Below, piece after piece: positions 1 to 5,654 of a DNA stretch of 5,807 nt. A model generated the notes under the pieces. The model did not search any database. It saw only the letters and a program-made list of their open reading frames with translations, and was not told the origin of the DNA. Position 1 is the first letter of the stretch. The number at the start of each line of letters is the position of its first letter. The DNA is from Candidatus Hydrothermarchaeota archaeon (GTDB lineage Archaea; Hydrothermarchaeota; Hydrothermarchaeia; Hydrothermarchaeales; WAQR01), in contig WAQR01000001.1 of NCBI GenBank assembly GCA_015520145.1, positions 1-5,807 on the forward strand, given 5' to 3'. The translations under genes and the position numbers were made by a program.

Positions 1-775
1 AGAAAATGACAATGTGCTCGACCTCGGTTGTGGAACAGGACATATAACAAAAATAATAAGAGAAAAAACAAATGGTAGGGTAGTTGGAGTCGATCCTTCA
101 GAGGGGATGATAAAAAAGGCAGAAGAGAACTATTCAAATCTGGGAATTGTTTTTCGCAATTGCTCGGCTGAAGAACTTGATTATCAACATGAATTTGATG
201 TAATTTTTTGTAATTCAGCTTTTCAATGGTTCAAAGACCACATAAGGGCTCTCCGTGCCTGCCATAATGCATTGAAGCAAGGTGGAAAAATTGCTATTCA
301 GGCACCAGCAAAAGAAATATATTGTCCAAATTTTATAACGGCAATAAATGAGGTTAAGAATAACGAATCAACAAAAACTATATTTGAAAGTTTCAATCAG
401 CCTTGGCTCTTTTTAAACACAAGTGAAGAATACGTAAAATTGTTTGAAGATGTTGGTTTTGAGGTACGGCGAGCATGGATAGATGAGGTAGTAACATCTC
501 ATTCTCCCGATGAGGTATACAAAATATTTGAATCAGGAGCATCTGCAGGGTATTTAAACCAAGCGTATTATAGTATGCGAATATCAAAAGAATATATTGA
601 TGATTTCAGGGCTATTATCAGAAGATCATTTGAAAACCAAGTGGACGATACTGGAAAAGTAAAATTGGTTTTCTATCGTATCTATCTACTTGGAATAAAA
701 CAATAATTGGCTAACAAGGCGCTCCACCTGACCGCCATTCCGCTGGCGCTCTTTCTCCGCCTGTGAGCCCAGCCG
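1..775 (+). mobile_element. Probable integron gene cassette (methyltransferase + attC), left end outside window
   Basis: One promoterless-looking gene closely followed by a same-strand attC site is the standard layout of an integron cassette. IntI enzymes cut the right-hand core site between G and TT, so the cassette would end at G775 and the flank would start at T776. Base composition changes sharply at this point: A+T-rich coding sequence on the left, a C-rich, G-depleted leader on the right. The left boundary, any further cassettes and any integrase gene would lie upstream of the window. It could be the last cassette of an array, a cluster of attC sites without integrase, or a single cassette inserted at a secondary site. 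The cassette call is inference from the attC structure. Confidence 0.6.
2..706 (+). CDS. Class I SAM-dependent methyltransferase, 5'-truncated by window edge
   Basis: The reading frame is open from base 2, so the gene begins left of the window; 234 codons are visible. A GTG at base 14 lies inside motif I and is not a credible start. Visible residues 5-13 read VLDLGCGTG, the glycine-rich SAM-binding loop. GVDPSEGM follows, with its Asp (about residue 31) at the place expected to bind the SAM ribose. FDVIFCNSAFQW (about 65-76) and ALKQGGKIAI (about 90-99) match the later Rossmann-fold motifs. The NxAxQW pattern recalls the BioC / trans-aconitate methyltransferase / UbiE-like group, but the substrate cannot be named. 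In this family motif I usually lies 30-45 residues from the N-terminus, so little is probably missing. The gene is clearly more A+T-rich than its right-hand neighbours: lines 61-120, 301-360 and 541-600 have 25, 19 and 18 G+C of 60, against 30 and 35 in hel308 lines 1021-1080 and 1261-1320. The stop is followed after 2 bases by an attC-like site, so the gene is probably integron cassette cargo of foreign origin. Confidence 0.9.
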   Translation, partial: ENDNVLDLGCGTGHITKIIREKTNGRVVGVDPSEGMIKKAEENYSNLGIVFRNCSAEELDYQHEFDVIFCNSAFQWFKDHIRALRACHNALKQGGKIAIQAPAKEIYCPNFITAINEVKNNESTKTIFESFNQPWLFLNTSEEYVKLFEDVGFEVRRAWIDEVVTSHSPDEVYKIFESGASAGYLNQAYYSMRISKEYIDDFRAIIRRSFENQVDDTGKVKLVFYRIYLLGIKQ

Positions 776-781
776 TTACCC
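709..781 (+). other. attC: attC-like integron recombination site
   Basis: The outer boxes are GGCTAAC (709-715) and GTTACCC (775-781). They pair as TAAC/GTTA, then one C-C mismatch, then two G-C pairs. The right box begins with GTTA, as the core site GTTRRRY requires, but two of its RRR positions are C. The inner boxes are GCTCCAC (721-727) and GTGAGC (763-768). They pair completely if C725 is left out, which gives one extrahelical base in the left inner box, the feature that sets strand and orientation in known attC sites. The spacers between outer and inner boxes (AAGGC 716-720 and CCAGCC 769-774) are not complementary, as expected for the unpaired central spacer. The terminal part contains the hairpin CGCCA (733-737)/TGGCG (744-748) with a 6-base loop; the rest of it is poorly paired. 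TAAC to GTTA spans 67 bases, within the known range. The orientation matches a gene on the plus strand upstream. No integrase or second attC is visible, so activity is unknown. Confidence 0.8.
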
Positions 782-860
782 CCAAAACAAAAAATCACGA
801 CCTCATTACCACCGTTTCCAACCCCCACATTAATAAACCCCACCACCAATATCCTCACCC
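776..860 (+). promoter_or_regulatory. G-depleted leader with TATA box for leaderless hel308 transcription
   Basis: These 85 bases hold 37 C and only 2 G on the plus strand. TTAATAAA at 830-837 is a plausible archaeal TATA box centred about 27 bases before the hel308 ATG, which puts the expected transcription start at or next to the start codon. No purine-rich ribosome binding site precedes the ATG (the last 20 bases are almost all C and A/T), and an in-frame TAA at 834-836 rules out a longer protein. Together this suggests a leaderless mRNA. The start site is inferred from spacing only. Confidence 0.5.
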
Positions 861-3140
861 ATGGACATCCAGGAACTGGCAGACTACGGCATACCTGAAA
901 AGGTCATTAAGTTATACAAAAAAGAAGGCATCACCGCGCTCTATCCCCCTCAAGAAGAGGCAGTAAAAGCAGGGCTGCTCGACCTCAAAGAGTCCTTTCT
1001 CATAAGCGTCCCCACCGCCAGCGGAAAGACCTTCATCTCCGAACTCTTGATGGTCAAATCCATCCTTAAACGCAGGGGCAAATGCATCTACATCGTACCA
1101 TTAAGGGCACTTGCAGCAGAAAAGCTCGATGAGTTCAAAAAATATGAAACTCTCGGCATAAGGTCCGCCATATCCACCGGAGAGCTGGACACGACAGACA
1201 GCTGGCTTAAGAATTTCGACATCATCGTAACAACAAGCGAAAAGGCCGACAGCCTCTTAAGGCACAAAAGCGAGTGGCTCACAGACATCGCCGTCCTGGT
1301 CGCAGACGAAATCCACCTGATCCACGACGGCAGCAGAGGCCCGACCCTCGAAGTCACAATCGCAAGGCTCAAACACCTGAACCCGGACATCCTGGTACTG
1401 GGGCTTAGTGCCACCATAAAAAACGCCGATGAGATGGCCGGGTGGCTTGACGCAAGACTCATCTCAAGCAAATGGCGGCCTGTCAAACTAAAAGAAGGGA
1501 TCTACTTCAATGACGAAATCTACTTCAACGACTCCAGGCTCAAAGAAGTCGAAAAGATAGTAAAAGAACCCCACCTCAACCTCGCCATCGAAACTGTAAA
1601 AAACGGCGGCCAGAGCCTCATCTTCACAAACACCAGGCAGAGCTCTGAAAAAGCAGCACTCGACGCCTCAAAGACCGTAAAGAAATTCCTGAGCGAGCCT
1701 GAGCTAAAGAAGTTACGCCTCCTCTCCAGAGAGGTACAGGAAGTCCTGGCCAGACCAACGAAGATCTGCAAGAAGCTCGGAGCCAGCATACTCGGTGGTA
1801 CCGCCTTCCACCATGCAGGACTCGTCGCCAAACAGAAAAAGATAGTAGAACAGGCATTCAAAGCCAAGGAGATAAAAATCATCGCCGCCACCCCAACCCT
1901 TGCCGCGGGCGTCAACCTCCCTGCAAAGCGTGTGGTAATACGCGACTACAAGCGGTACGAGCCAAACCTCGGGTCTTCCAGCATCCCTGTACTCGAGATA
2001 AAGCAGATGGCAGGCAGGGCGGGAAGGCCGAAATACGATACCTGCGGCGAGGCAGTGCTCATAGCAAAGAGCTTTGACGAGCGCTCATTTCTGCTGGACA
2101 ACTACGTCCTCGCAGAACCCGAGGAGATATCATCCAAACTGGCAGTGGAATCTGCCTTAAGAACCCACGTCCTGGCAACAATCGCAACAGGATACGCCAA
2201 CACCCTCTACGGCACCCTCGAATTCTTCTCAAAGACATTTTTTGCCTTCACAAAAGACTCATTCGAACTGGAGGTGCTCATAGAAAAAATCATAGACTTT
2301 CTAAAAAACGAGGGACTAATCGACCAGAAAGGCGACTACCTCTACCCCACCATCTTCGGAAAAAGGGTCTCAGAACTCTACATCGACCCGGCAAGTGCAG
2401 TCATCCTGAAAGACGCCCTGTTTAGAGCTGAAGAAATCGACACAAACGAGATATCCTACCTCCACGCGATCTCAAAGGTCCCGGAAATTACAACACTTTA
2501 CCTGAAAAAGAAAGATTACGAACTCTGCATAAAAGAACAGTACGAGAACATGCCGTTCTTCCTCTTCGACGTCCCGGGCGAACTGCTCGACCCTTGGAAG
2601 TACGAGAGCTTTCTCTCAGAACTCAAGACCGCCCTGTTCTTCAAAGACAGGATAAACGAGCGTGACGAAGAGTTCATCCTGGAAAAATTTAACCTTGCGC
2701 CAGGAGACGTCAGGACGAAAGTCGACCTTGCAGACTGGGTTTTATACTCCATGTCCGAGATAGGGAGGCTCTTTAAGATAAAAAAGACCGGTGAGGTATT
2801 GAAACTCAGAAAGAGGGTAAAACACGGGGTAAAAGAAGAGCTCCTGGAACTGGTATCGCTTCGTGGAATCGGCAGGGTCAGGGCAAGACGGCTCTATGTC
2901 AGAGGGTTCAAGACCCTGGATGACATCAAAAAGGCAGATGTCAAAGAACTTGCAAAAGTCGAGCTTATCGGAAATACGCTGGCAGAAAAGATAAAGAGAC
3001 AGCTTGAAGGTAAACGGGAAATAGGAAATGAAAGAAAAAATAAAAAAGGAACTGAAAACCTGGCTGGAGAAGTGGATGATGATAATTATGGCAGCAGTGA
3101 CGGTAGAACAGAGATGCAAAAGAGGCTGTTCGACTTTTAG
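861..3140 (+). CDS. hel308: ATP-dependent DNA helicase Hel308
   Basis: Superfamily 2 Ski2-like 3'-5' DNA helicase that in archaea unwinds lagging strands at stalled or damaged forks. The length of 759 aa is normal for the family. Visible motifs in order: LYPPQ (27-31, Q motif), PTASGKT (51-57, Walker A), PLRALAAEK (80-88, Ia), DEIH (149-152, Walker B), SAT (183-185, III), LIFTNTR (253-259, IV), ATPTLAAGVN (343-352, V) and QMAGRAGRP (382-390, VI). A winged-helix and ratchet region follows (about 400-640). A helix-hairpin-helix domain V comes next, with GIGRVRARRLY (669-679) matching the conserved arginine-rich autoinhibitory/DNA-gripping element. Residues 716-750 are a polar, probably disordered linker. 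The protein ends in QKRLFDF, resembling a PCNA-interacting peptide. The ATG at 861 is the only start available after the in-frame stop at 834. Endonuclease V follows after 25 bases, so the two are probably co-transcribed. No truncation or missing catalytic residue was seen. Confidence 0.97.
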   Translation: MDIQELADYGIPEKVIKLYKKEGITALYPPQEEAVKAGLLDLKESFLISVPTASGKTFISELLMVKSILKRRGKCIYIVPLRALAAEKLDEFKKYETLGIRSAISTGELDTTDSWLKNFDIIVTTSEKADSLLRHKSEWLTDIAVLVADEIHLIHDGSRGPTLEVTIARLKHLNPDILVLGLSATIKNADEMAGWLDARLISSKWRPVKLKEGIYFNDEIYFNDSRLKEVEKIVKEPHLNLAIETVKNGGQSLIFTNTRQSSEKAALDASKTVKKFLSEPELKKLRLLSREVQEVLARPTKICKKLGASILGGTAFHHAGLVAKQKKIVEQAFKAKEIKIIAATPTLAAGVNLPAKRVVIRDYKRYEPNLGSSSIPVLEIKQMAGRAGRPKYDTCGEAVLIAKSFDERSFLLDNYVLAEPEEISSKLAVESALRTHVLATIATGYANTLYGTLEFFSKTFFAFTKDSFELEVLIEKIIDFLKNEGLIDQKGDYLYPTIFGKRVSELYIDPASAVILKDALFRAEEIDTNEISYLHAISKVPEITTLYLKKKDYELCIKEQYENMPFFLFDVPGELLDPWKYESFLSELKTALFFKDRINERDEEFILEKFNLAPGDVRTKVDLADWVLYSMSEIGRLFKIKKTGEVLKLRKRVKHGVKEELLELVSLRGIGRVRARRLYVRGFKTLDDIKKADVKELAKVELIGNTLAEKIKRQLEGKREIGNERKNKKGTENLAGEVDDDNYGSSDGRTEMQKRLFDF

Positions 3141-3165
3141 ATAGGGGAAATATGGCGAAGGCAAT

Positions 3166-3816
3166 ATGGGATACATGGATCTTGACACAAAAAGACTGGT
3201 TCGTATTCAGAAAAGGTTGAAAGAGAAGGTTGTACTGGAAGATAGATTCGGTAGATCCGGTCAGTTCAATAACAGCACGGTTGCTGGAGTTGACCTCGGC
3301 TACAGGAGAGAGAGGGCGGTCTGCGCTGCCGTTGTGATGGACTTCACGGCACTTGAGATAATTGAAAAAAAGACGATTGAAACAGAAGTGACATTCCCAT
3401 ATATCCCGACATTCCTCGCATTTCGGGAGGCACCCCCAATACTCAAGGTATTAGATGGTCTCGAATTCGACATTGCTATAATCGACGGGCAGGGTATCGC
3501 CCACCCGAGAGGTATTGGGATAGCTTCCCATATAGGGGTTTTGCTTGACATCCCGACAATCGGGGTTGCGAAAAACAGGCTTTGCGGAGAGGTAAATGCA
3601 GTAGAGAAGATAAATGCACCCGAACCCATCTTCCTAAATAGAATAAAGGTTGGATATGCAGTAAAGACAAAGAAGAACACAAACCCAATCTACATCAGCC
3701 CAGGACACAGGGTATCTGTGGATGCCGCACTAAGAATCGCTTTAGGCTGTATAAAAGACCATAAACTGCCAGAGCCTTTAAGACTCGCCCACGACCTGGC
3801 AAATAAATTTATATAG
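3166..3816 (+). CDS. nfi: Endonuclease V (deoxyinosine 3'-endonuclease)
   Basis: Cuts the second phosphodiester bond 3' of hypoxanthine (deaminated adenine) in DNA; homologues in some lineages also act on inosine in RNA. The protein has 216 aa, a usual length. All signature elements are present: VAGVDLGY (39-46, metal ligand D43), PYIP (78-81, the wedge that separates strands at the lesion), FRE (86-88, ligand E88), DGQGIAHPRGIGIASHIG (107-124, ligand D107), GVAKN with K136, the ISPGHRVS segment (177-184) and RLAHDLAN with H209. An intact enzyme is therefore expected. The chosen ATG at 3166 has GAAGG (3157-3161) four bases upstream; an ATG at 3175 is an alternative that would remove three residues. 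It lies 25 bases after hel308 on the same strand with no obvious promoter between them, which suggests one repair operon. Its stop codon overlaps the TATA box assigned to the next gene. Confidence 0.96.
   Translation: MGYMDLDTKRLVRIQKRLKEKVVLEDRFGRSGQFNNSTVAGVDLGYRRERAVCAAVVMDFTALEIIEKKTIETEVTFPYIPTFLAFREAPPILKVLDGLEFDIAIIDGQGIAHPRGIGIASHIGVLLDIPTIGVAKNRLCGEVNAVEKINAPEPIFLNRIKVGYAVKTKKNTNPIYISPGHRVSVDAALRIALGCIKDHKLPEPLRLAHDLANKFI
3808..3815 (+). promoter_or_regulatory. TATA box for prs, overlapping the endonuclease V stop
   Basis: TTTATATA, preceded by an A-rich stretch (3801-3807), matches the archaeal TATA consensus well. With the usual spacing of about 26 bases, transcription would start near 3837-3840, giving a 5' leader of only 10-13 bases before the ATG at 3850. 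The box also encodes the last two residues and part of the stop of endonuclease V. It implies that prs can be transcribed independently of hel308-nfi, although read-through is also possible. Confidence 0.6.
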
Positions 3817-3831
3817 TACAAAATTCTCAAG

Positions 3832-3849
3832 GGGATTATAGGGATTATA
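3832..3849 (+). repeat. Tandem GGGATTATA duplication abutting the prs start codon
   Basis: Two perfect 9-base copies (3832-3840 and 3841-3849) sit end to end and stop at the base before the ATG. The second copy puts GGG six bases from the start codon, a weak ribosome binding signal; the first puts GGGG (3831-3834) about 15 bases away, too far for normal use. The predicted transcription start falls at about the junction of the two copies, so the mRNA might carry only one of them. Either slippage or a regulatory role could explain it. Confidence 0.75.
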
Positions 3850-4722
3850 ATGAGCGACATGGTCATTGCTGGTACGACCTGCCAGGGGCTTGCAAGAGAA
3901 GTGGCAGATGAGATCAATGCCGAGCTCGGGCAGCTTACAGTCAAAAAGTTCCCAGACGGGGAACTGTATATAAGGATAGAAACTGATGTCAGGGGTAAAG
4001 AGTGTGCTGTCATCCAGTCCACGTCGATGCCCCAGGGCAGGAACCTAATCGAGCTTTTCCTGCTCATCGATACATTAAAAGAGCTTGGGGCGAAGAGGAT
4101 TAAAACAGTTGTCCCATTTTTCAGTTACTCAAGGCAGGATAAAAGCTTTAATCCAGGAGAAGCTGTTACATCCAGGACCATTGCAAAGCATATCGAGATC
4201 AACTCGGACGAATTTTATTCCATAAACCTCCATAAAGACAGTATCCTGGATTTCTTTAACATCCCTGCAAAGAACCTGGATGCGTCTCCGATACTCGGGG
4301 AGTATTTTAAGACATACGAACTGGAATCTCCTGTGGTAGTCGGTCCTGATAGGGGTGCTATCAATATGGCTGAATCTGTTGCAGAGGTTCTCGGCGGGAC
4401 AGCGGACTACCTTGAGAAAAAGAGGCAGGGTCCTGGTAAGGTGGAAATGAAACCTAAAAAATTGAGCGTCAAAAACAGGGATGTTATACTTGTCGATGAT
4501 ATAATCGATTCCGGCGGGACAATGCTTGTTGCAAGCGAGATGCTGAAGTCTCAGGGTGCATTTAACGTCATGGTGGGATGTATCCACCCTGTACTTACAA
4601 CGAATATTGTGACGAAATTATTTGCTGCTGGTGCGGCAGATGTTGTGGCCACGAATACAATACCTTCACAGATAAGCTTCATTACTGTTTCTTCGCTTAT
4701 CGCGGATGCGATTAGGGGGTAG
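3850..4722 (+). CDS. prs: Ribose-phosphate pyrophosphokinase (PRPP synthase)
   Basis: Transfers pyrophosphate from ATP to ribose 5-phosphate to make PRPP, the precursor for purine, pyrimidine, histidine and tryptophan synthesis and, in methanogens, for several cofactors. It is a cytosolic enzyme. At 290 aa it is shorter than typical bacterial enzymes (about 310-320) and matches the archaeal form. Visible motifs: FPDGE (34-38, substrate side), FFSYSRQDK (90-98, ATP/ribose-5-phosphate binding), NLHKD (126-130, catalytic His), GPDRGA (165-170), the flexible-loop lysine/arginine segment EKKRQGPGKVEM (189-200) and the PRPP loop VILVDDIIDSGGT (212-224) with its paired Asp residues. ATG 3850 is preceded by a tandem GGGATTATA; Met4 is a possible alternative start. 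It lies 33 bases after endonuclease V with its own TATA box, and 36 bases before a tRNA gene on the same strand. Confidence 0.96.
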   Translation: MSDMVIAGTTCQGLAREVADEINAELGQLTVKKFPDGELYIRIETDVRGKECAVIQSTSMPQGRNLIELFLLIDTLKELGAKRIKTVVPFFSYSRQDKSFNPGEAVTSRTIAKHIEINSDEFYSINLHKDSILDFFNIPAKNLDASPILGEYFKTYELESPVVVGPDRGAINMAESVAEVLGGTADYLEKKRQGPGKVEMKPKKLSVKNRDVILVDDIIDSGGTMLVASEMLKSQGAFNVMVGCIHPVLTTNIVTKLFAAGAADVVATNTIPSQISFITVSSLIADAIRG

Positions 4723-4758
4723 ATTGAGATAGATGGATAAGAATCCAAGCATTCGGCT

Positions 4759-4829
4759 GCGGCCATGGTCTAGCGGTAGGACTCAAGCTTCCCAAGCTTG
4801 CTGCCCGGGTTCGATCCCCGGTGGCCGCA
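4759..4829 (+). tRNA. tRNA-Gly (anticodon CCC)
   Basis: A complete cloverleaf of 71 bases. The acceptor stem GCGGCCA (4759-4765) pairs fully with TGGCCGC (4822-4828), and A4829 is the discriminator. The D stem is GTCT/GGAC (4768-4771 with 4779-4782, one T-G pair). The anticodon stem CAAGC/GCTTG (4784-4788 with 4796-4800) encloses the loop TTCCCAA, so CCC (4791-4793) is the anticodon, reading GGG codons. The variable region has four bases (4801-4804). The T stem CCGGG/CCCGG (4805-4809 with 4817-4821) encloses the loop TTCGATC. There is no intron and CCA is not encoded, as is usual in archaea. No clear TATA box is visible in the 36 bases after prs, so it may be processed from the prs transcript. 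Confidence 0.97.
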
Positions 4830-4884
4830 TTTCAACTTGAGGTTTCATGTAGCATGTGCAGAACGTCCTGAGTCACGAGAGTTG

Positions 4885-5511
4885 CTATCCCAGGGTTTTG
4901 AGATATTCTATCAGGTCGTCTAGATCCTCTTCCGACATATTCCATCTTGGCATGTGCATTTCCAGAGAATCGCCATCTGGTTTGATTCCTCTTGTTATTG
5001 CATCCTTGATGGTCTCGTCTGTATATGGGATATGTTTCTCACCGTCAGTCTCACCATGTGCGTTCTCACCTGTTGTAAGTGAGCTGTACCGTATGTCCGG
5101 GACCTCAATGGTCCCCATCATCATCATTTGCATTGCCCCGCCTCTGCCGTCTTCGCCATGACAGGAGACACAGCTCATCATCGTTTTAGCGGCCCCCATC
5201 ATTCCTCCACCCATGTTCATCCCGTCGCCCATTTCCATCCCATCCATGGTAAAGGTGATAGGTTTTCCTGAGTCACTTGTAGCAGTATGGTAGATACGCT
5301 CTCCGTTTGAAGAAAAGTTGGTTTTGTTATCCTGTCTTTTCATCATTTCATTCATCATTCCATTCATCATCCCGTCTTGTCCTTCCATCATCCCCTGTCC
5401 ACCCATCATTCCTCCCTGTCCACCCTGCATCATCCCCCTGTCCATATCTCCCTGGACACATCCTCCTGCAATGATTATCCCCATAAGTATGAGTATCATA
5501 TAGAGTTTCAT
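4885..5511 (-). CDS. Methionine/glycine-rich monohaem c-type cytochrome lipoprotein
   Basis: Predicted exported electron carrier, 208 aa from ATG 5511. The N-terminus MKLYMILILMGIIIAGGC is a short hydrophobic signal ending in a lipobox-like AGGC, so Cys18 is a probable lipid anchor. Residues 23-57 are a low-complexity Met/Gly/Gln stretch with pairs of Met. Residues 69-75 (SNGERIY) resemble the first helix of class I cytochrome c. A second Met-rich insert (89-112) separates this helix from CVSCH (114-118), the single covalent haem site. MPRW (187-190) in HMPRWNMSEEDLDDLIEYL is the usual region of the distal Met ligand and last helix. About 33 of 208 residues are Met, which might bind Cu(I) or other soft metals; this is inference. 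A GTG at 5520 is an in-frame alternative that adds three residues, but it would lie within the ribosome binding site. The gene converges on the tRNA. Its redox partner is unknown. Confidence 0.88.
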   Translation of the reverse strand: MKLYMILILMGIIIAGGCVQGDMDRGMMQGGQGGMMGGQGMMEGQDGMMNGMMNEMMKRQDNKTNFSSNGERIYHTATSDSGKPITFTMDGMEMGDGMNMGGGMMGAAKTMMSCVSCHGEDGRGGAMQMMMMGTIEVPDIRYSSLTTGENAHGETDGEKHIPYTDETIKDAITRGIKPDGDSLEMHMPRWNMSEEDLDDLIEYLKTLG

Positions 5512-5516
5512 CCATC

Positions 5517-5524
5517 TCACTTCC
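5517..5524 (-). promoter_or_regulatory. Shine-Dalgarno sequence that decides the cytochrome start
   Basis: On the minus strand GGAAGTGA matches GGAGGTGA, the complement of the 16S rRNA 3' tail, at 7 of 8 bases, with 5 bases before ATG 5511. Because it covers the alternative GTG codon at 5520-5518, the ATG is the better start. Confidence 0.65.
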
Positions 5525-5573
5525 TTTATTTTATGTTTTAGATTATTATAAAGATAATTAACAGTGAATTAAA

Positions 5574-5581
5574 TATATAAA
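5574..5581 (-). promoter_or_regulatory. TATA box of the cytochrome gene
   Basis: The minus strand reads TTTATATA within the A+T-only run 5569-5586. With usual archaeal spacing, transcription would start near 5551, giving a leader of about 40 bases. A second weaker candidate, TTTATAAT, lies at about 5545-5552, but it would start transcription almost on the ribosome binding site. Confidence 0.55.
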
Positions 5582-5597
5582 TAATTTCCCTGTCACG

Positions 5598-5654
5598 CCA
5601 CCTGCCGGGTGGAGGTCATCCAATTAACGCTCTCAAAACCCCATTTTAATTGGA
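5598..5654. repeat. Two adjacent inverted repeats upstream of the cytochrome gene
   Basis: The first is CCACC (5598-5602)/GGTGG (5608-5612) with a 5-base loop. The second is a perfect 9-base inverted repeat, TCCAATTAA (5619-5627)/TTAATTGGA (5646-5654), with an 18-base loop (5628-5645). They lie just upstream of the cytochrome TATA box on the minus strand. They could be an operator, a terminator for a gene arriving from the right, or the end of a degenerate insertion sequence. No target-site duplication could be defined. Confidence 0.5.

Noticed and set aside
763..966. Plus-strand open frame of 67 codons starting with GTG inside the attC-like site
   Set aside because: It overlaps the start of hel308 in another frame, is of low complexity at its beginning and shows no recognisable motif.
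3152..3220. Short frame starting at ATG 3152 with AGGGG upstream, overlapping the endonuclease V start
   Set aside because: Only 22 codons, out of frame with endonuclease V and without recognisable features. It might affect translation of nfi but there is no positive evidence.
4843..4858. CATG-TAG-CATG palindrome after the tRNA as a terminator
   Set aside because: A four-base stem with a three-base loop and no T-run is too weak to call.
4856..5161. Plus-strand frame of 101 codons opposite the cytochrome gene
   Set aside because: It is the shadow of the minus-strand cytochrome, which has a signal, a haem site and a ribosome binding site.
5318..5503. Plus-strand Ile/Pro-rich repetitive frame
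   Set aside because: The repetition is the complement of the Met/Gly codons in the cytochrome N-terminal region.
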